A stretch of DNA of 37,534 nucleotides from Gammaproteobacteria bacterium (GTDB taxonomy: Bacteria > Pseudomonadota > Gammaproteobacteria > Enterobacterales > Alteromonadaceae): positions 1-37,534 of the forward strand of contig JAHIWM010000216.1 of the NCBI GenBank assembly GCA_018815765.1, in the 5' to 3' direction. This document shows positions 24,071 to 33,082 of the stretch, piece by piece. Below the pieces are notes generated by a model, which had not been told where the DNA came from, made no database searches, and saw only the letters and a program-made list of their open reading frames with translations. The position numbers and the translations under genes were made by a program. The number at the start of each line of letters is the position of its first letter. The stretch's first letter is position 1.

Positions 24071-24868
24071 ATGACATCAATGAGACTGCCGATTTACCAA
24101 GTCGATGCTTTTACCGATCAGCTTTTTAAAGGCAATTATGCCGCTGTGGTGCCATTGCCACAGGCCATCAGTTCTGAGCTGATGCAACAGATAGCGACAG
24201 AAAATAACTTGTCAGAAACTGCTTTTGTGCTGAAGCTTGCTAAAGATCATTATCAGATCCGCTGGTTTTCTCCTGTCACTGAAATTGATTTTTGTGGTCA
24301 CGCCACCTTAGCTGCTGCTTTTGTATTATTTGCTCAAAGCGACAGTACAGAGCTTCGTTTTACGACCTTAGAAGTCGGAGATTTAGTCGTCAGCAAACAA
24401 GCGAATGATTGGATCCAAATGGATTTCCCACAACGCCCGGCCAGTCCTGTCGCAGCACCAGCGGCACTGCTTGCAGGATTATCCATAGCGCCAACTTTGG
24501 TACTTAGAAGCGCTCAGGCTTATTTTGCGGTTTACGATCATGAACAACAGGTAAAACAGTTAACTACAGAGAGCGAGCAGCTAAAAAAGCTGGCGCCTTA
24601 TGATGTAGTGGCAACAGCACCAGGCACAAGCTATGACTTTGTTTCCCGTTATTTCTGGCCGGCGAATGGTGGAGATGAAGACCCGGTGACAGGTTCAATT
24701 CACGCAGGTTTAGTACCGTATTGGGCAGAGCAATTGGGGAAAAACCAGTTGATGGCCTATCAGGCGTCCAGCAGAGGCGGCGTATTACGTTGTGAATTAA
24801 CCCAAGACAGAGTACTGGTGTCGGGTCAGGCAAAGTTGTACCTGCAGGGTGAAATTTATCTGCCGTAA
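24071..24868 (+). CDS. PhzF family isomerase/epimerase
   Basis: The 265-residue product is a PhzF-like enzyme with the two-lobed diaminopimelate-epimerase fold. Members isomerise small acids; most bacterial ones have no known substrate and are not linked to phenazines. The catalytic glutamate sits in ENNLSETAFV, followed by RWFSPVTEIDFCGHATLAAAFVLF. The second lobe has YDFVSRYFWPANGGDEDPVTGSIHAGLVPYW, where DPVTGS is typical. The start MTSM leaves two options three codons apart; AGAGAA lies before the first. No phenazine genes are nearby. It is convergent with the DUF445 gene, with a hairpin between. Confidence 0.93.
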   Translation: MTSMRLPIYQVDAFTDQLFKGNYAAVVPLPQAISSELMQQIATENNLSETAFVLKLAKDHYQIRWFSPVTEIDFCGHATLAAAFVLFAQSDSTELRFTTLEVGDLVVSKQANDWIQMDFPQRPASPVAAPAALLAGLSIAPTLVLRSAQAYFAVYDHEQQVKQLTTESEQLKKLAPYDVVATAPGTSYDFVSRYFWPANGGDEDPVTGSIHAGLVPYWAEQLGKNQLMAYQASSRGGVLRCELTQDRVLVSGQAKLYLQGEIYLP

Positions 24869-24890
24869 CAGCTCTGACAGTGCTCAGAAA

Positions 24891-24917
24891 CAGCAGGACA
24901 GATGATCTGTCCTGCTG
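24891..24917. terminator. Hairpin between convergent phzF-like and DUF445 genes
   Basis: CAGCAGGACAG and CTGTCCTGCTG form a perfect 11-bp stem around ATGAT. There is no clear T tract on either side, but its position between two convergent stops favours a role in ending both transcripts. Confidence 0.65.
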
Positions 24918-24926
24918 ATTTACACT

Positions 24927-25640
24927 TTAAATGGCAGTCAGAATACTGCTTGCTAAGCCTATCAAAGCACCAAAGACACCACCCCACACCACCAGCCAGC
25001 CTAAATGCTGGCGGATCATCTGTTGCACTATGTCTTTCACCATCTCTGGGGTCAGCTCGGCTAAACGACCTTCGACTACTGCAGCAATTTTAGGTTGCAG
25101 CAAATCAATGGTATCGCCCTGATGCAGCTGGTTTTTAATTTGCTGTTGCACTTCAGGACTATCGGCCAGCTCTATTAAAGAACGACTCAGGTTTTCAATA
25201 AAAGGCTCTTTTAGCGGCACTAACATCTGCGCGCCACCAAACATCGCCAGCATGCCACCCAAAGACGATTTTTGTACTGTCTCAAGCAAGGCATCAAAGG
25301 CAGGTGATAAGTCGATAGCCTGAATCACCGGAGCCAGTTTTAAACTGACCGCATCTTGTTCATGTTGCTCCGCAAGCAAACGTTGCAGGTTTTCTTTACT
25401 GAAAAACTGGCCCATGATCAGATCATAAATACCTTGTTTAAATTCGCTAAAACGCGCTGGTATCACGCCTGAGCCATAAAGCAAAGGCACCTTTTCAAAC
25501 AGCATATGAATCGCCAGCCAGTTAGTGACAGCACCGGAAAAAGCAAACAATCCCATAGCCCACAACCAGGGTAGTGCGAAAAACCAGCCACAGGCCATCA
25601 CAATCAAAGACAACAGATTGGTCAAAAGACTTTTATTCAT
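24927..25640 (-). CDS. DUF445 family membrane protein
   Basis: The product, 237 residues from the Met at 25640, is a DUF445 protein. The N-terminus has two hydrophobic segments (LLTNLLSLIVMACGWFFALPWLWAMGLFAFSGAVTNWLAIHMLFEKVPLLYGSGVIPARF), where AVTNWLAIHMLF and GSGVIPARF are the family signature. A long amphipathic helical region follows, then a C-terminal membrane helix (GWLVVWGGVFGALIGLASSIL). The family is common, membrane-bound and of unknown function. GGAG lies 6 nt before the chosen start, and the 32 extra track residues upstream look untranslated. Confidence 0.85.
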   Translation of the reverse strand: MNKSLLTNLLSLIVMACGWFFALPWLWAMGLFAFSGAVTNWLAIHMLFEKVPLLYGSGVIPARFSEFKQGIYDLIMGQFFSKENLQRLLAEQHEQDAVSLKLAPVIQAIDLSPAFDALLETVQKSSLGGMLAMFGGAQMLVPLKEPFIENLSRSLIELADSPEVQQQIKNQLHQGDTIDLLQPKIAAVVEGRLAELTPEMVKDIVQQMIRQHLGWLVVWGGVFGALIGLASSILTAI

Positions 25641-25780
25641 CAGAACTCCAAACAAACAGCGCAAATGGCGGCGATTGTAATCAGTGTACAGGAGAACAAC
25701 AAGAGAGCAGATAACAAAGCGTTTTACCCTCTGCAACTTTAGCTACAGAGGGCATAACAGCCTTTTCTATATAAATTGGC

Positions 25781-27754
25781 TTACACCTGAAAAGCCGCGG
25801 CCATTTGCTGCAACGAACTGGCCAGTTTAGCCTGCTCAGACACAGTTGCGGACAATTGTCTGCCGCCTTCAGCCGCATGCTCTGTCTGGTCGCTGATCTG
25901 CTGCACGCTTAATGCGATTTGTGCTGCGACTGTGGCTTGTTCCTCGACAGAAGCGCTGATCTGAATTGCCATGGCACGGATTTGTTCAATAGACTGGAAA
26001 ATACCGGATACGGCCTGACTGACCAGTTCACTTTGTTCTAAACTGGAACTGGCAAGTTGCTCACTTTGCTGCATAGAACCTGTGACCGCTGACATATCCA
26101 ATTGAAACTGACTGACCATGCCCTGAATTTCAGCGGTAGATTGCTGAGTGCGCTGCGCTAAAGAACGCACTTCATCAGCGACTACAGCAAAACCACGACC
26201 TTGATCGCCAGCTCGTGCTGCTTCAATGGCTGCGTTTAATGCCAATAAGTTGGTTTGTTCGGCAATAGCCCGGATCACAGACACCACTTCATTAATTTTC
26301 TGGCTACTTTGATTAAGTTGGCTCACCTGGGTAGCTATATGATTGAGCGTACTAACCACCTGAACCACAGCCTGATGACTTTGACCTACCCGTTCATTCA
26401 CATTGGCTGTCAGTTGATGAGTGTCTTCTGCCGCAGCTGAGCTCTGATGAACATGAGAGGCCACATCTTTCACCGATACACTCAGTTCTTCAACAGCAGA
26501 AGCCACTGTCAGTGTTTCTTCATTTTGTTTGTGTAAAGCATCCGAATTGTGATCCACTGTGGCCGCGGTTTGCTCAGCCACAGCAGAGAGCTGTACACTG
26601 GCGTGCAGTAGTTGGTCCACAGTACTACGAAATTGTTGCAGCATTTGATTTAACGCCAACGCAATCTGACTGAATTCATCACTGCCCCATTGTGGCGCTG
26701 TCACCCTTAAATCTTTTTGCTGCGCTGATTGTTGCATCACCTGCACTAGCGTATTCACTTGCATCACTAAACCGCGGATCACTTGCCAGGCTAAAAAGAT
26801 CACTGAAATCAGCACCAATAGATTCAACACAATCAACCATAAAAAGCTCTGATAACTGTGCTGATAACTCTGATCAGCTAACAGTAAAATTTGTTCTGTC
26901 AGTTGTTGTTCCATCAGTTTTAACTGATTAATGCGGGTAGTGGACAATTCAAACCATTGCTTAGGCGTGGCAATAAGCTCTTGCTGCATGGCTTGTTGAC
27001 GAATACTGAGCATCTCACTGAATTTAGGTTGTTGCTCTTCAAGCCACTGCACTTGTTCGGCTGTAGCAAACTGCTGAAATTGTGAAAAAAACAACTGCTG
27101 CTCTGCAATATTGCTCAGATACGAAATATAAGTTTCCGCAGTAAAACTGCCTTTGGTCAAAGCAGCATTGAGTTGCGCCCGTTCCAGCCCTGCCCTCTCC
27201 TTCGCTTCGCTCCAACTGTAAAGTGAGTTCAGTGGACCATTTAGTTGCATATCCGTATTAAACTTCAATACAGACTGTGCTATGGATAACAGCTGCTGAT
27301 TTAAATCAGTGTAATAACGGATCATTGCCGCTGCAGTCAGACTTTTATTGCTTACTTCTGCACGGCTCTGTGATAACCCCTTAAGCTTGGTTTCAATTTG
27401 CCGTAGCAGAATCAATTGCTCAGCGCTTTGGAAACTTTGCTGGCCTTGTTTTAACTGCTGTAAAAACAACTGAAGTTGCTGGTCCACCAAACTACGCTGC
27501 TGACTGAGTTCCGCCGGTAAATTTGCCACCTGACTATTCAGGAAACCAGCGCTTAACCCCCGCTCTTTTTGCAGTTCATGCACCAAATCGACAGCTTTTA
27601 CCAGCACCGTCATTTGTTCTGTGACTGCACTACTTTGACGGGTTTGCTGGTAACGATCGATAGCCTGCTGGCTGACAAACCAGAGTAGCAATATAAATAG
27701 CGGCAACACTAACACCAACAACCTGAATTGGATTTTTAGACTCAGCAACATCAT
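25781..27754 (-). CDS. Methyl-accepting chemotaxis protein with NIT sensor domain
   Basis: The 657-residue product is a transmembrane chemoreceptor. TM1 ([16 protein letters not shown]) is followed by a periplasmic nitrate/nitrite-sensing (NIT) domain, about residues 45-290, with its hallmark [17 protein letters not shown]2 ([23 protein letters not shown]) leads to a HAMP linker and the signalling hairpin, whose tip reads [44 protein letters not shown] domains respond to nitrate in NasR-type proteins, but many have other ligands. GGGAG precedes the two possible Met starts. The binding-protein gene lies upstream on the same strand across 142 nt, and that protein might present a ligand to this receptor; that is inference. 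Confidence 0.93.
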   Translation of the reverse strand: MMLLSLKIQFRLLVLVLPLFILLLWFVSQQAIDRYQQTRQSSAVTEQMTVLVKAVDLVHELQKERGLSAGFLNSQVANLPAELSQQRSLVDQQLQLFLQQLKQGQQSFQSAEQLILLRQIETKLKGLSQSRAEVSNKSLTAAAMIRYYTDLNQQLLSIAQSVLKFNTDMQLNGPLNSLYSWSEAKERAGLERAQLNAALTKGSFTAETYISYLSNIAEQQLFFSQFQQFATAEQVQWLEEQQPKFSEMLSIRQQAMQQELIATPKQWFELSTTRINQLKLMEQQLTEQILLLADQSYQHSYQSFLWLIVLNLLVLISVIFLAWQVIRGLVMQVNTLVQVMQQSAQQKDLRVTAPQWGSDEFSQIALALNQMLQQFRSTVDQLLHASVQLSAVAEQTAATVDHNSDALHKQNEETLTVASAVEELSVSVKDVASHVHQSSAAAEDTHQLTANVNERVGQSHQAVVQVVSTLNHIATQVSQLNQSSQKINEVVSVIRAIAEQTNLLALNAAIEAARAGDQGRGFAVVADEVRSLAQRTQQSTAEIQGMVSQFQLDMSAVTGSMQQSEQLASSSLEQSELVSQAVSGIFQSIEQIRAMAIQISASVEEQATVAAQIALSVQQISDQTEHAAEGGRQLSATVSEQAKLASSLQQMAAAFQV

Positions 27755-27896
27755 GTATCTCCCTTTTGCTCATTATTCCTTTGCTTTCCACTGCACTATT
27801 CCGCCAAAACAAGGATTTATTGTTCTTAATCAATTACCTGGACGAAAGCTAAGTATAGTCAGCTGTTTTCCACTCTGTGTTTCATCTTTAAGGTTT

Positions 27897-28775
27897 TTAT
27901 TTCATCTGCAGCAGTTGCAGCCAGAAATCAGGTTTTCCCTGTTGATGTAAAGCGGGCAAAACCGGGTTATGAAGTTTAAGTACGACAGACTTACTATAAC
28001 GATAGGGTTCAAAGACGTGGCGGGTCACCGGATGCTGCTGCATAAATTTGAGTAACTCTCCTGAGTCATGCATAGTTTTTAGCCCTTGCTCCAGGCGCTT
28101 GGCCAAAGTTTTATCGTCCGGATTAACATAAAAATGTACAGGCAAAGAGTAGTGCAGCAACACTGAGGTAAAAAAACTTAATCCTTGATAATTCAGTGAT
28201 TGATTAGCGAGTTCAGCATCACCTTCTATTACGCTGCGAGGGAAATAATCACAACGGCCTTTGTGCAGCATATCCAGTATCGAATCAAACTTTTGCACTG
28301 TATGAACTTTAAGACCTGCATATTGCAACACCTGAACATCAGGCCATTTCTCTCCCTGACAAGCGGTAAATTGGCGTAAGTCCTCTACAGTTTTTATCTG
28401 CTGAAACTGTTGCAACTGACTGTTTTTGATGATCAAACCTCTTAAACCTAAACCACCATATAAAATGCTGGCAGGAACAAGCCGCAGATGCTGCTCTATT
28501 TCTGTGGTAGGGGTTAACCAGTGCACATCGATGCGATTTTTCTTCAGCATCAATTTCCACAAAGACCCTGAAGCCGGCACAGGCTCAAAAACAAGATGTG
28601 CAGGGCCATAGTCAGCGGCAGTCTTTTGCAGCACCAGATCAAGTAAATCAAAGTAATAGGACGTACTGGCTTCTAGCCTGGATTGTGGTGTGGCTACATG
28701 AATAGCGGTGCTGGCGCTTACACTGAATAAGCAGGCAAGACTAAATACACTAAAGCAAAGCGGTAATAAACGCAT
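27897..28775 (-). CDS. Periplasmic solute-binding protein
   Basis: The 292-residue product has a signal peptide (RLLPLCFSVFSLACLFSVSAS) and reads as a two-lobed type 3 solute-binding-like protein. IHVATPQSRLEASTSYYFDLLDLVLQKTA forms the first lobe. KNRIDVHWLTPTTEIE, IKTVEDLRQFTACQG and ILDMLHKGRCDYFPRSVIEGDAEL mark the ligand cleft and hinge. No ABC transporter genes are adjacent. Its immediate downstream neighbour is the NIT-domain chemoreceptor, so a sensory role is as likely as transport. Two cysteines (ACQG, GRCDYF) could form a disulfide. Substrate unknown. Confidence 0.78.
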   Translation of the reverse strand: MRLLPLCFSVFSLACLFSVSASTAIHVATPQSRLEASTSYYFDLLDLVLQKTAADYGPAHLVFEPVPASGSLWKLMLKKNRIDVHWLTPTTEIEQHLRLVPASILYGGLGLRGLIIKNSQLQQFQQIKTVEDLRQFTACQGEKWPDVQVLQYAGLKVHTVQKFDSILDMLHKGRCDYFPRSVIEGDAELANQSLNYQGLSFFTSVLLHYSLPVHFYVNPDDKTLAKRLEQGLKTMHDSGELLKFMQQHPVTRHVFEPYRYSKSVVLKLHNPVLPALHQQGKPDFWLQLLQMK

Positions 28776-28901
28776 CGGATAATCCCCGGAGAACCATCCT
28801 TGAGATCATCAGTCCATCAGTAATTAACTACAATCAAATTTATCATTTTTATCAATTAATCGCAAGCCAACATTTAATGTACCACTTTTATCATATTCAA
28901 C

Positions 28902-29033
28902 TCAGTTGGGGATCACTGTAATGCTCTCCAGTAACAATACAAGGGCTCCTATCACAACAACGAAAAGTCCAAGCCATTGCCGGACTGTTTTGATGGGTCT
29001 GTGTGGTGTTTTTTGCGATTTAGGTTCTATCAT
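28902..29033 (-). CDS. Predicted small membrane protein (43 aa)
   Basis: This ORF is below the track's size limit. It lies in the 328-nt gap between the MocR-like gene and the binding-protein gene. It encodes a basic N-terminus (MIEPKSQKTPHRPIKTVRQW), one membrane-spanning stretch (LGLFVVVIGALVLLLESI) and the tail TVIPN. The positive-inside rule predicts a cytoplasmic N-terminus. No good Shine-Dalgarno is visible, which lowers confidence. I do not recognise a family. The plus-strand ORF 28906-29130 in the same place is far less protein-like. The remaining part of the gap, 28776-28901, is AT-rich and shows no clear feature. Confidence 0.45.
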   Translation of the reverse strand: MIEPKSQKTPHRPIKTVRQWLGLFVVVIGALVLLLESITVIPN

Positions 29034-29103
29034 CAGGTTTGAACAGAGGTCAGTGAAAACAACTCAGATGATAATAATTCCTATTTGCAAGATTGGCAAT
29101 ATT

Positions 29104-30552
29104 TTATGCTTCATTGCCCTTTTTAAATAACTGCAATAGCCGCGCAATTAACTGTACACCCCTAAGCAGTTGCTGCTCTGTGGTATTGGCTAAACCTATC
29201 ACCAAACCAGTACGCTTTTCGCCTGAAAACACATAACGACTTAACGGCTGCACTCTGTAGCCTTGACTTAACAACTCGGCTGTCAGTTGCTGATCTGCCA
29301 CTGCATAAGGAAACTCAATGCTAATATGCAGGCCAGCATAACGGGCATGTAGCTTCGCTTCTGGTAAACACTCTGCAATAAGCTGCAGGCAATAGTGCTG
29401 CTTTTGTTGATACAGTTGCCGCATTTTACGTAAATGCCGGCCAAAATGGCCCTCCAACATAAAATCTGCAGTGACTGCCTGAGGCAACAAAGCTACATCA
29501 CCATAAACGGCCTGCAGTAAAGCGGCAGCTTTAGGCATCCATTGTTTCGGCAGCACCAGATAGCCTAAACGTAAAGCAGGGAACAAGGTTTTGCTAAAGG
29601 AGCCAACGTAAATCACGCCCTGCCCTTGTGCTAACCCCTGCAAACTAGCGATCGGCCTGTGTTTAAACTGAAACTCACTGTCGTAATCATCTTCCACCAG
29701 AACACAGTGTTGCTGCCGCGCCCATTCTAATAAATGCAGCCGCTCTGTCAGCGGCATAATGCCACCCATGGGATATTGATGGGCTGGGGTTACAAACAGC
29801 GCTTTACAGCCGTTCAGTTGATTGAGCTCTGAAGTCGCAAGGCCATGATCTGAACTGGCATCAATATAATGGATTTCTGCTTCAGACAGTTGCAAGGCCT
29901 GACGCAAACGTGGATAACCCGGAGATTCCATCCCGACCTTGTCTCCGGCTTTACTGGCAAGCTTTGCCGCGATAAACAAAGCAGCCTGAGCACCGGGAGT
30001 GATCAGAATACAGTCCTCATCACAGACCACCTGACGGGACTGACGCAAATAGTCTTTCAACGCTAAACGCAGTGGCAAGTACCCCACAGCATCAGCCATA
30101 CCAGCCAAAGCCGCCCTGCCACTATGACGTTGAGTCAATTTTTGCCATAAAGCGAATGGAAAAGCGGATAAATCTGACACTCCTGGCTGCATCAAGCCCG
30201 AGGCAGGCCCGGTTTTGGCGCTTACGCCATAATCAAAAAGTGTCATATCTGTTTGTGCAGCGGCGAGCGGAGCTTGAGCGCTGGCCTGAAAAAACTGATC
30301 AGGTGCGGTGGATATAACCTGATAACCCCGCCCCTGTTGCCCCAGCAGATACCCTTCAGCCACCAACTGTTGCAATACCTGATTAATGGTATTGCGGCTC
30401 ATCTTTAAATCAGCGGCTAACTGCCTGCTAGAGGGTAATAACGCATCAGTTGACCACTGCGCTGTGAGCAGCTTTTCACGCAGAGCCTGATACAACTGCT
30501 GTTGCAAAGTCCCCTGACCGGACAGAAAAAAACTTCCAAGTTCAATACGCAA
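29104..30552 (-). CDS. MocR/PdxR-type GntR-aminotransferase transcriptional regulator
   Basis: The 482-residue product fuses an N-terminal GntR winged helix (about residues 10-75: LYQALREKLLTAQW, SSRQLAADLKMSRNTINQVLQQLVAEGYLLGQQGRGYQV) to a fold-type I aminotransferase domain. The PLP pocket is seen in ITPGAQAALFIAAKL, VEDDYDSEFQF and the lysine of YVGSFSKTLFPALRLGY. MocR regulators sense PLP or PLP adducts of amino compounds. The start is a TTG at 30552 because an in-frame stop lies just upstream; GAGAG is 10 nt before it. It is divergent from the GNAT-PaiB pair, with AAACTGG repeats in between, so it probably controls them. Confidence 0.92.
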   Translation of the reverse strand: MRIELGSFFLSGQGTLQQQLYQALREKLLTAQWSTDALLPSSRQLAADLKMSRNTINQVLQQLVAEGYLLGQQGRGYQVISTAPDQFFQASAQAPLAAAQTDMTLFDYGVSAKTGPASGLMQPGVSDLSAFPFALWQKLTQRHSGRAALAGMADAVGYLPLRLALKDYLRQSRQVVCDEDCILITPGAQAALFIAAKLASKAGDKVGMESPGYPRLRQALQLSEAEIHYIDASSDHGLATSELNQLNGCKALFVTPAHQYPMGGIMPLTERLHLLEWARQQHCVLVEDDYDSEFQFKHRPIASLQGLAQGQGVIYVGSFSKTLFPALRLGYLVLPKQWMPKAAALLQAVYGDVALLPQAVTADFMLEGHFGRHLRKMRQLYQQKQHYCLQLIAECLPEAKLHARYAGLHISIEFPYAVADQQLTAELLSQGYRVQPLSRYVFSGEKRTGLVIGLANTTEQQLLRGVQLIARLLQLFKKGNEA

Positions 30553-30601
30553 ACTGGATCTCTCACTTTAACAAAACTGGCACTTTTAACAGAACCAGTT
30601 T
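30551..30601. promoter_or_regulatory. Candidate MocR operator repeats
   Basis: AAACTGG occurs at 30551-30557 and again at 30574-30580 (23 nt start to start), and its reverse complement CCAGTTT is at 30595-30601. Two direct repeats plus an inverted copy in a divergent MocR intergenic region resemble known GabR/PdxR operators, although spacing and sequence differ between family members. The first copy overlaps the regulator's own TTG start. Confidence 0.6.
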
Positions 30602-30642
30602 AACGATAAAACAGCAGCGGAAACAAGCACTGAGGAGTGTAT

Positions 30643-31038
30643 ATGCTGAGTTATCAAGTGGAATCTGGATTTGATTTAGAAGAAATGCTGGCTTTGTATA
30701 AAGCCTCAGGCATAAACAGACCCATAGAAGACAAAAGCCGGATGGCGACGATACTCGCCAGCGCCAATTTGCTGGTCACAGCACGGCAAAATGGCAAGCT
30801 GGTGGGCCTGGCCCGTTGCATGACAGACAAAGCCTGGGTGGTGTATATTTGCGATTTGCTGGTGAACAAAAATCTGCAACAACAAGGCATTGGCAAAGAG
30901 CTACTGCATCAGGTCCAGCGAATTACAGGTCCTGAAGTGCAGCAGTTGTTACACAGTGCTGAAAGTGCACTGGGTTACTACCCTAAAGTAGGGTATCAGT
31001 TATGCCACAATGCTTTTGTGGTCAAAAGAGAACGCTAA
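30643..31038 (+). CDS. GNAT family N-acetyltransferase
   Basis: The 131-residue product is a GNAT acetyltransferase. The acetyl-CoA-binding motif A is visible as VYICDLLVNKNLQQQGIGKELLHQV, with QQQGIGKEL as the P-loop-like Q/R-x-x-G-x-G/A segment. It is preceded by LLVTARQNGKLVGLARCMTDKAW and ends in a YYPKVGYQLCHNAFV strand. The ATG at 30643 is favoured over the GTG at 30637 because GAGGAG is spaced correctly. The acceptor is unknown. It is 7 nt ahead of a PaiB-like gene; PaiA, the usual PaiB partner, is itself a GNAT polyamine acetyltransferase, so this pair looks like a PaiA/PaiB-type unit. Confidence 0.88.
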   Translation: MLSYQVESGFDLEEMLALYKASGINRPIEDKSRMATILASANLLVTARQNGKLVGLARCMTDKAWVVYICDLLVNKNLQQQGIGKELLHQVQRITGPEVQQLLHSAESALGYYPKVGYQLCHNAFVVKRER

Positions 31039-31044
31039 ACAACT

Positions 31045-31641
31045 ATGTATTTACCTAAACACTTTCAAAGCGAAGATCAGGAGCAGATCCGTGCTTTTTT
31101 ACAGCAGAATTATTTTGGTTTACTGCTAAGCAACAGCCCGGATTTGTTTTACAGCCCTTTGCCGTTTTTGTTTGACTGGCAAGAAGGCCAATTAAACGCA
31201 CACTGCCATATGGCCCGTAACAATCCGCAGTTAAAACAACTTAATGAACAGCAGGTGCAAATTGTCATTATGGGTCCTCATGCTTTTGTCGCAGGCGACT
31301 GTTATGGTGACGAACACGCCGTTTCAACCTGGAACTACAGTCTGGTTGAGCTCAAAGGCACAGCTTTTACGCTAAACAACGAGCAAACTCTGGCCTTAGC
31401 ACGCCGGCAAGAAAGCTTTTCCGCGCCTGATATGCAGCAATCTGCTGACTATCAGCAAAAACTGGTGAATGGGATCTGTGGGGTACGGATAGAAATCAGT
31501 AGTTGGCTTGGTAAAATGAAGCTGTCACAGAATAAATCAGCAGCACAACGCCAGAAAGTAGGTGACTATTTGCAGTCGACAGAGCAACCAAAAAGTGTCT
31601 GGCAGTTGATGCAACAACTGGGGTTGTATCAAAGCAATTAA
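31045..31641 (+). CDS. PaiB-like FMN-binding split-barrel protein
   Basis: The 198-residue product matches the PaiB (FMN-binding negative transcriptional regulator, DUF/PF04299) family: MYLPKHFQ at the start, YSPLPFLFDWQEGQLNAHCHMARNNPQ, IVIMGPHAFVAGDCYG, VSTWNYSLVELKG and the end LGKMKLSQNKSAAQR. The fold is like pyridoxamine phosphate oxidase. In Bacillus, PaiB was linked to sporulation and protease control, but biochemical roles are unclear. The gene follows the GNAT gene by 6 nt, so they are one transcript, ended by the terminator at 31692. A PLP-binding MocR regulator beside a flavin split-barrel protein hints at amine or vitamin B6 metabolism; that is inference. Confidence 0.9.
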   Translation: MYLPKHFQSEDQEQIRAFLQQNYFGLLLSNSPDLFYSPLPFLFDWQEGQLNAHCHMARNNPQLKQLNEQQVQIVIMGPHAFVAGDCYGDEHAVSTWNYSLVELKGTAFTLNNEQTLALARRQESFSAPDMQQSADYQQKLVNGICGVRIEISSWLGKMKLSQNKSAAQRQKVGDYLQSTEQPKSVWQLMQQLGLYQSN

Positions 31642-31691
31642 AGCAGCTTTTTAAGCAACCATCAGTTTCCGAAAACGCACTAATTTTTTAT

Positions 31692-31718
31692 AAAACTCAG
31701 ACGCTTAGTCTGAGTTTT
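31692..31718 (+). terminator. Rho-independent terminator after paiB-like gene
   Basis: AAAACTCAGAC, loop GCTTA, GTCTGAGTTTT followed by one more T: 11-bp stem with a T tract on the plus strand, 50 nt after the PaiB-like stop. Confidence 0.92.
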
Positions 31719-31756
31719 TCCGTTAATATGGGGCTTAGTTCTGTGGAGTAGCAGTG

Positions 31757-33022
31757 ATGTCCGATCTGGTCAGTTGGTCCCGTATAAAAAATTTGCCTGG
31801 CCCCGCCTGGGTGCTGTTGCTCGGCAATTTTTTTGTCCGTGGCAGCTATTTTATGGTCTGGCCTTTTATCTCTGTTTTGCTGTACCAAAAGTTTCAACTC
31901 AGTGCGACTGAAATAGGCCTCTGGTTAACCAGTGCAGCTTTGCTTGCCGTGGTTTTTGGGTTTTATGCTGGCTACTTGTCTGACCGCTTTGGCCGTTATC
32001 CTTTACTGCTGGCTGCTGCCGTGCTCGGTACCTTTGCGTTTAGCTGTTTTGCTTTAACAGAAAGCAAAGAAGGTTTTATTTGCTGTATTTTCTTATCCAC
32101 TTTGCCGCGGGCTTTATGGGATGCGCCCAGTAAAGCCTGGCTGGGTGATTCATTACCAGACCCTAAAGATCGTGAACTAGCCCTGCAAGGCCTGTATTTT
32201 ATGGTCAATGCCGGAGCAGCTATCGGGCCTTTGTTAGGTCTTTCCGCAGGAATGACTGGCAATCCACTGGCTTTTTTTATTACCGCTCTGTCTTATTTTG
32301 CATTAGGTGTGGCAGTGTTATTTTTCCGCAGTAATCCCAGACAAAATGCGCAAAGGTACAATCCGATGCGGTTTGGCCAAACGCTGTTTTTATTGAAAAA
32401 AGATCAGCTGTTTTTACTGGTCATTGTCGCCAATATTTTAGTGACCTTTATTTACGCACACTGTGATTCCAGCCTGATCCAATACCTGACCCGCGCTGAA
32501 GTACCAGAATTGGTTGCGCTGATCTCAGCCATGATTATTCTGAACTCCACAGTCATAGTACTGTTCCAGTTTCCGCTGCTGCGTCTGATGGCAAGCTGGC
32601 CTGTGGTGTCACGTATTTATGTGGGTTTGTTATTACTGGCGGTATCACAACTTGGCTTTGCGCTGAACCCGCCAGAATGGTTTTGGGGCTGGATAGCAGC
32701 AGTTTTTATTTTAAGTCTTGGCGAAGCTATTTTATTTGCCAATATGAATGTGCATTTGGATCAGTTGGCCCCAGCCTCGCTACGTGGCAGCTACTTTGGT
32801 GCCGCCAGCTTGTACGCCATAGGCTACTCGTTATCCCCTGTCTTAGGAGGCGTGATATTGGACTTGTGGGGCGGCCCTGCACTTTTTGCCATTAGTTTTA
32901 GCTTATGCCTGGCTGTGTTTATCAGCTATCAGCATAGCCATAAACTACAAAGACCAGACTTCATCCAGCTTGAACAAGAGTGGAAAGAACAAGCAAAACA
33001 AGGGACAGCTGCGGGTTCATAG
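31757..33022 (+). CDS. Major facilitator superfamily transporter
   Basis: The 421-residue product is a 12-helix MFS permease of drug-efflux type. The first helices include WVLLLGNFFVRGSYFMVWPFISVLLYQKF, and the loop 2-3 signature appears as GYLSDRFGRYPLL (G-x-L-D-R-x-G-R-x). A central cytoplasmic loop (RSNPRQNAQRYNPMRFG) divides the halves. The C-terminal half includes IAAVFILSLGEAILFANMNVHLDQLAP, which resembles MdtH-like exporters. The substrate is not predictable. The ATG at 31757 has GGAG 8 nt upstream; the track's GTG is one codon earlier. A terminator isolates it from the paiB-like gene, so it has its own promoter. Confidence 0.9.
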   Translation: MSDLVSWSRIKNLPGPAWVLLLGNFFVRGSYFMVWPFISVLLYQKFQLSATEIGLWLTSAALLAVVFGFYAGYLSDRFGRYPLLLAAAVLGTFAFSCFALTESKEGFICCIFLSTLPRALWDAPSKAWLGDSLPDPKDRELALQGLYFMVNAGAAIGPLLGLSAGMTGNPLAFFITALSYFALGVAVLFFRSNPRQNAQRYNPMRFGQTLFLLKKDQLFLLVIVANILVTFIYAHCDSSLIQYLTRAEVPELVALISAMIILNSTVIVLFQFPLLRLMASWPVVSRIYVGLLLLAVSQLGFALNPPEWFWGWIAAVFILSLGEAILFANMNVHLDQLAPASLRGSYFGAASLYAIGYSLSPVLGGVILDLWGGPALFAISFSLCLAVFISYQHSHKLQRPDFIQLEQEWKEQAKQGTAAGS

Positions 33023-33037
33023 TTAAAGTGTCCCTTG
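32999..33037. other. Inverted repeat spanning the MFS stop codon
   Basis: CAAGGGACA (32999-33007) and TGTCCCTTG (33029-33037) are exact complements 21 nt apart, with the MFS stop in the loop. No T tract follows. It could fold at the end of the MFS message or between the converging transcripts. Confidence 0.45.
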
Positions 33038-33082
33038 CTCTGCTTGAGCACTAACCTGGTGAGGTCAGCGCTTTTGAACATC

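Noticed and set aside
25727-25752. CCCTCTG/CAGAGGG hairpin downstream of the chemoreceptor as a terminator
   Set aside because: Stem of 7 bp with a 12-nt loop and no T tract; too weak to call.
28906-29130. 74-codon plus-strand ORF downstream of the MocR-like gene
   Set aside because: It opens at a TTG, has no ribosome binding site, overlaps the regulator's 3' end and is less protein-like than the minus-strand 43-codon ORF.
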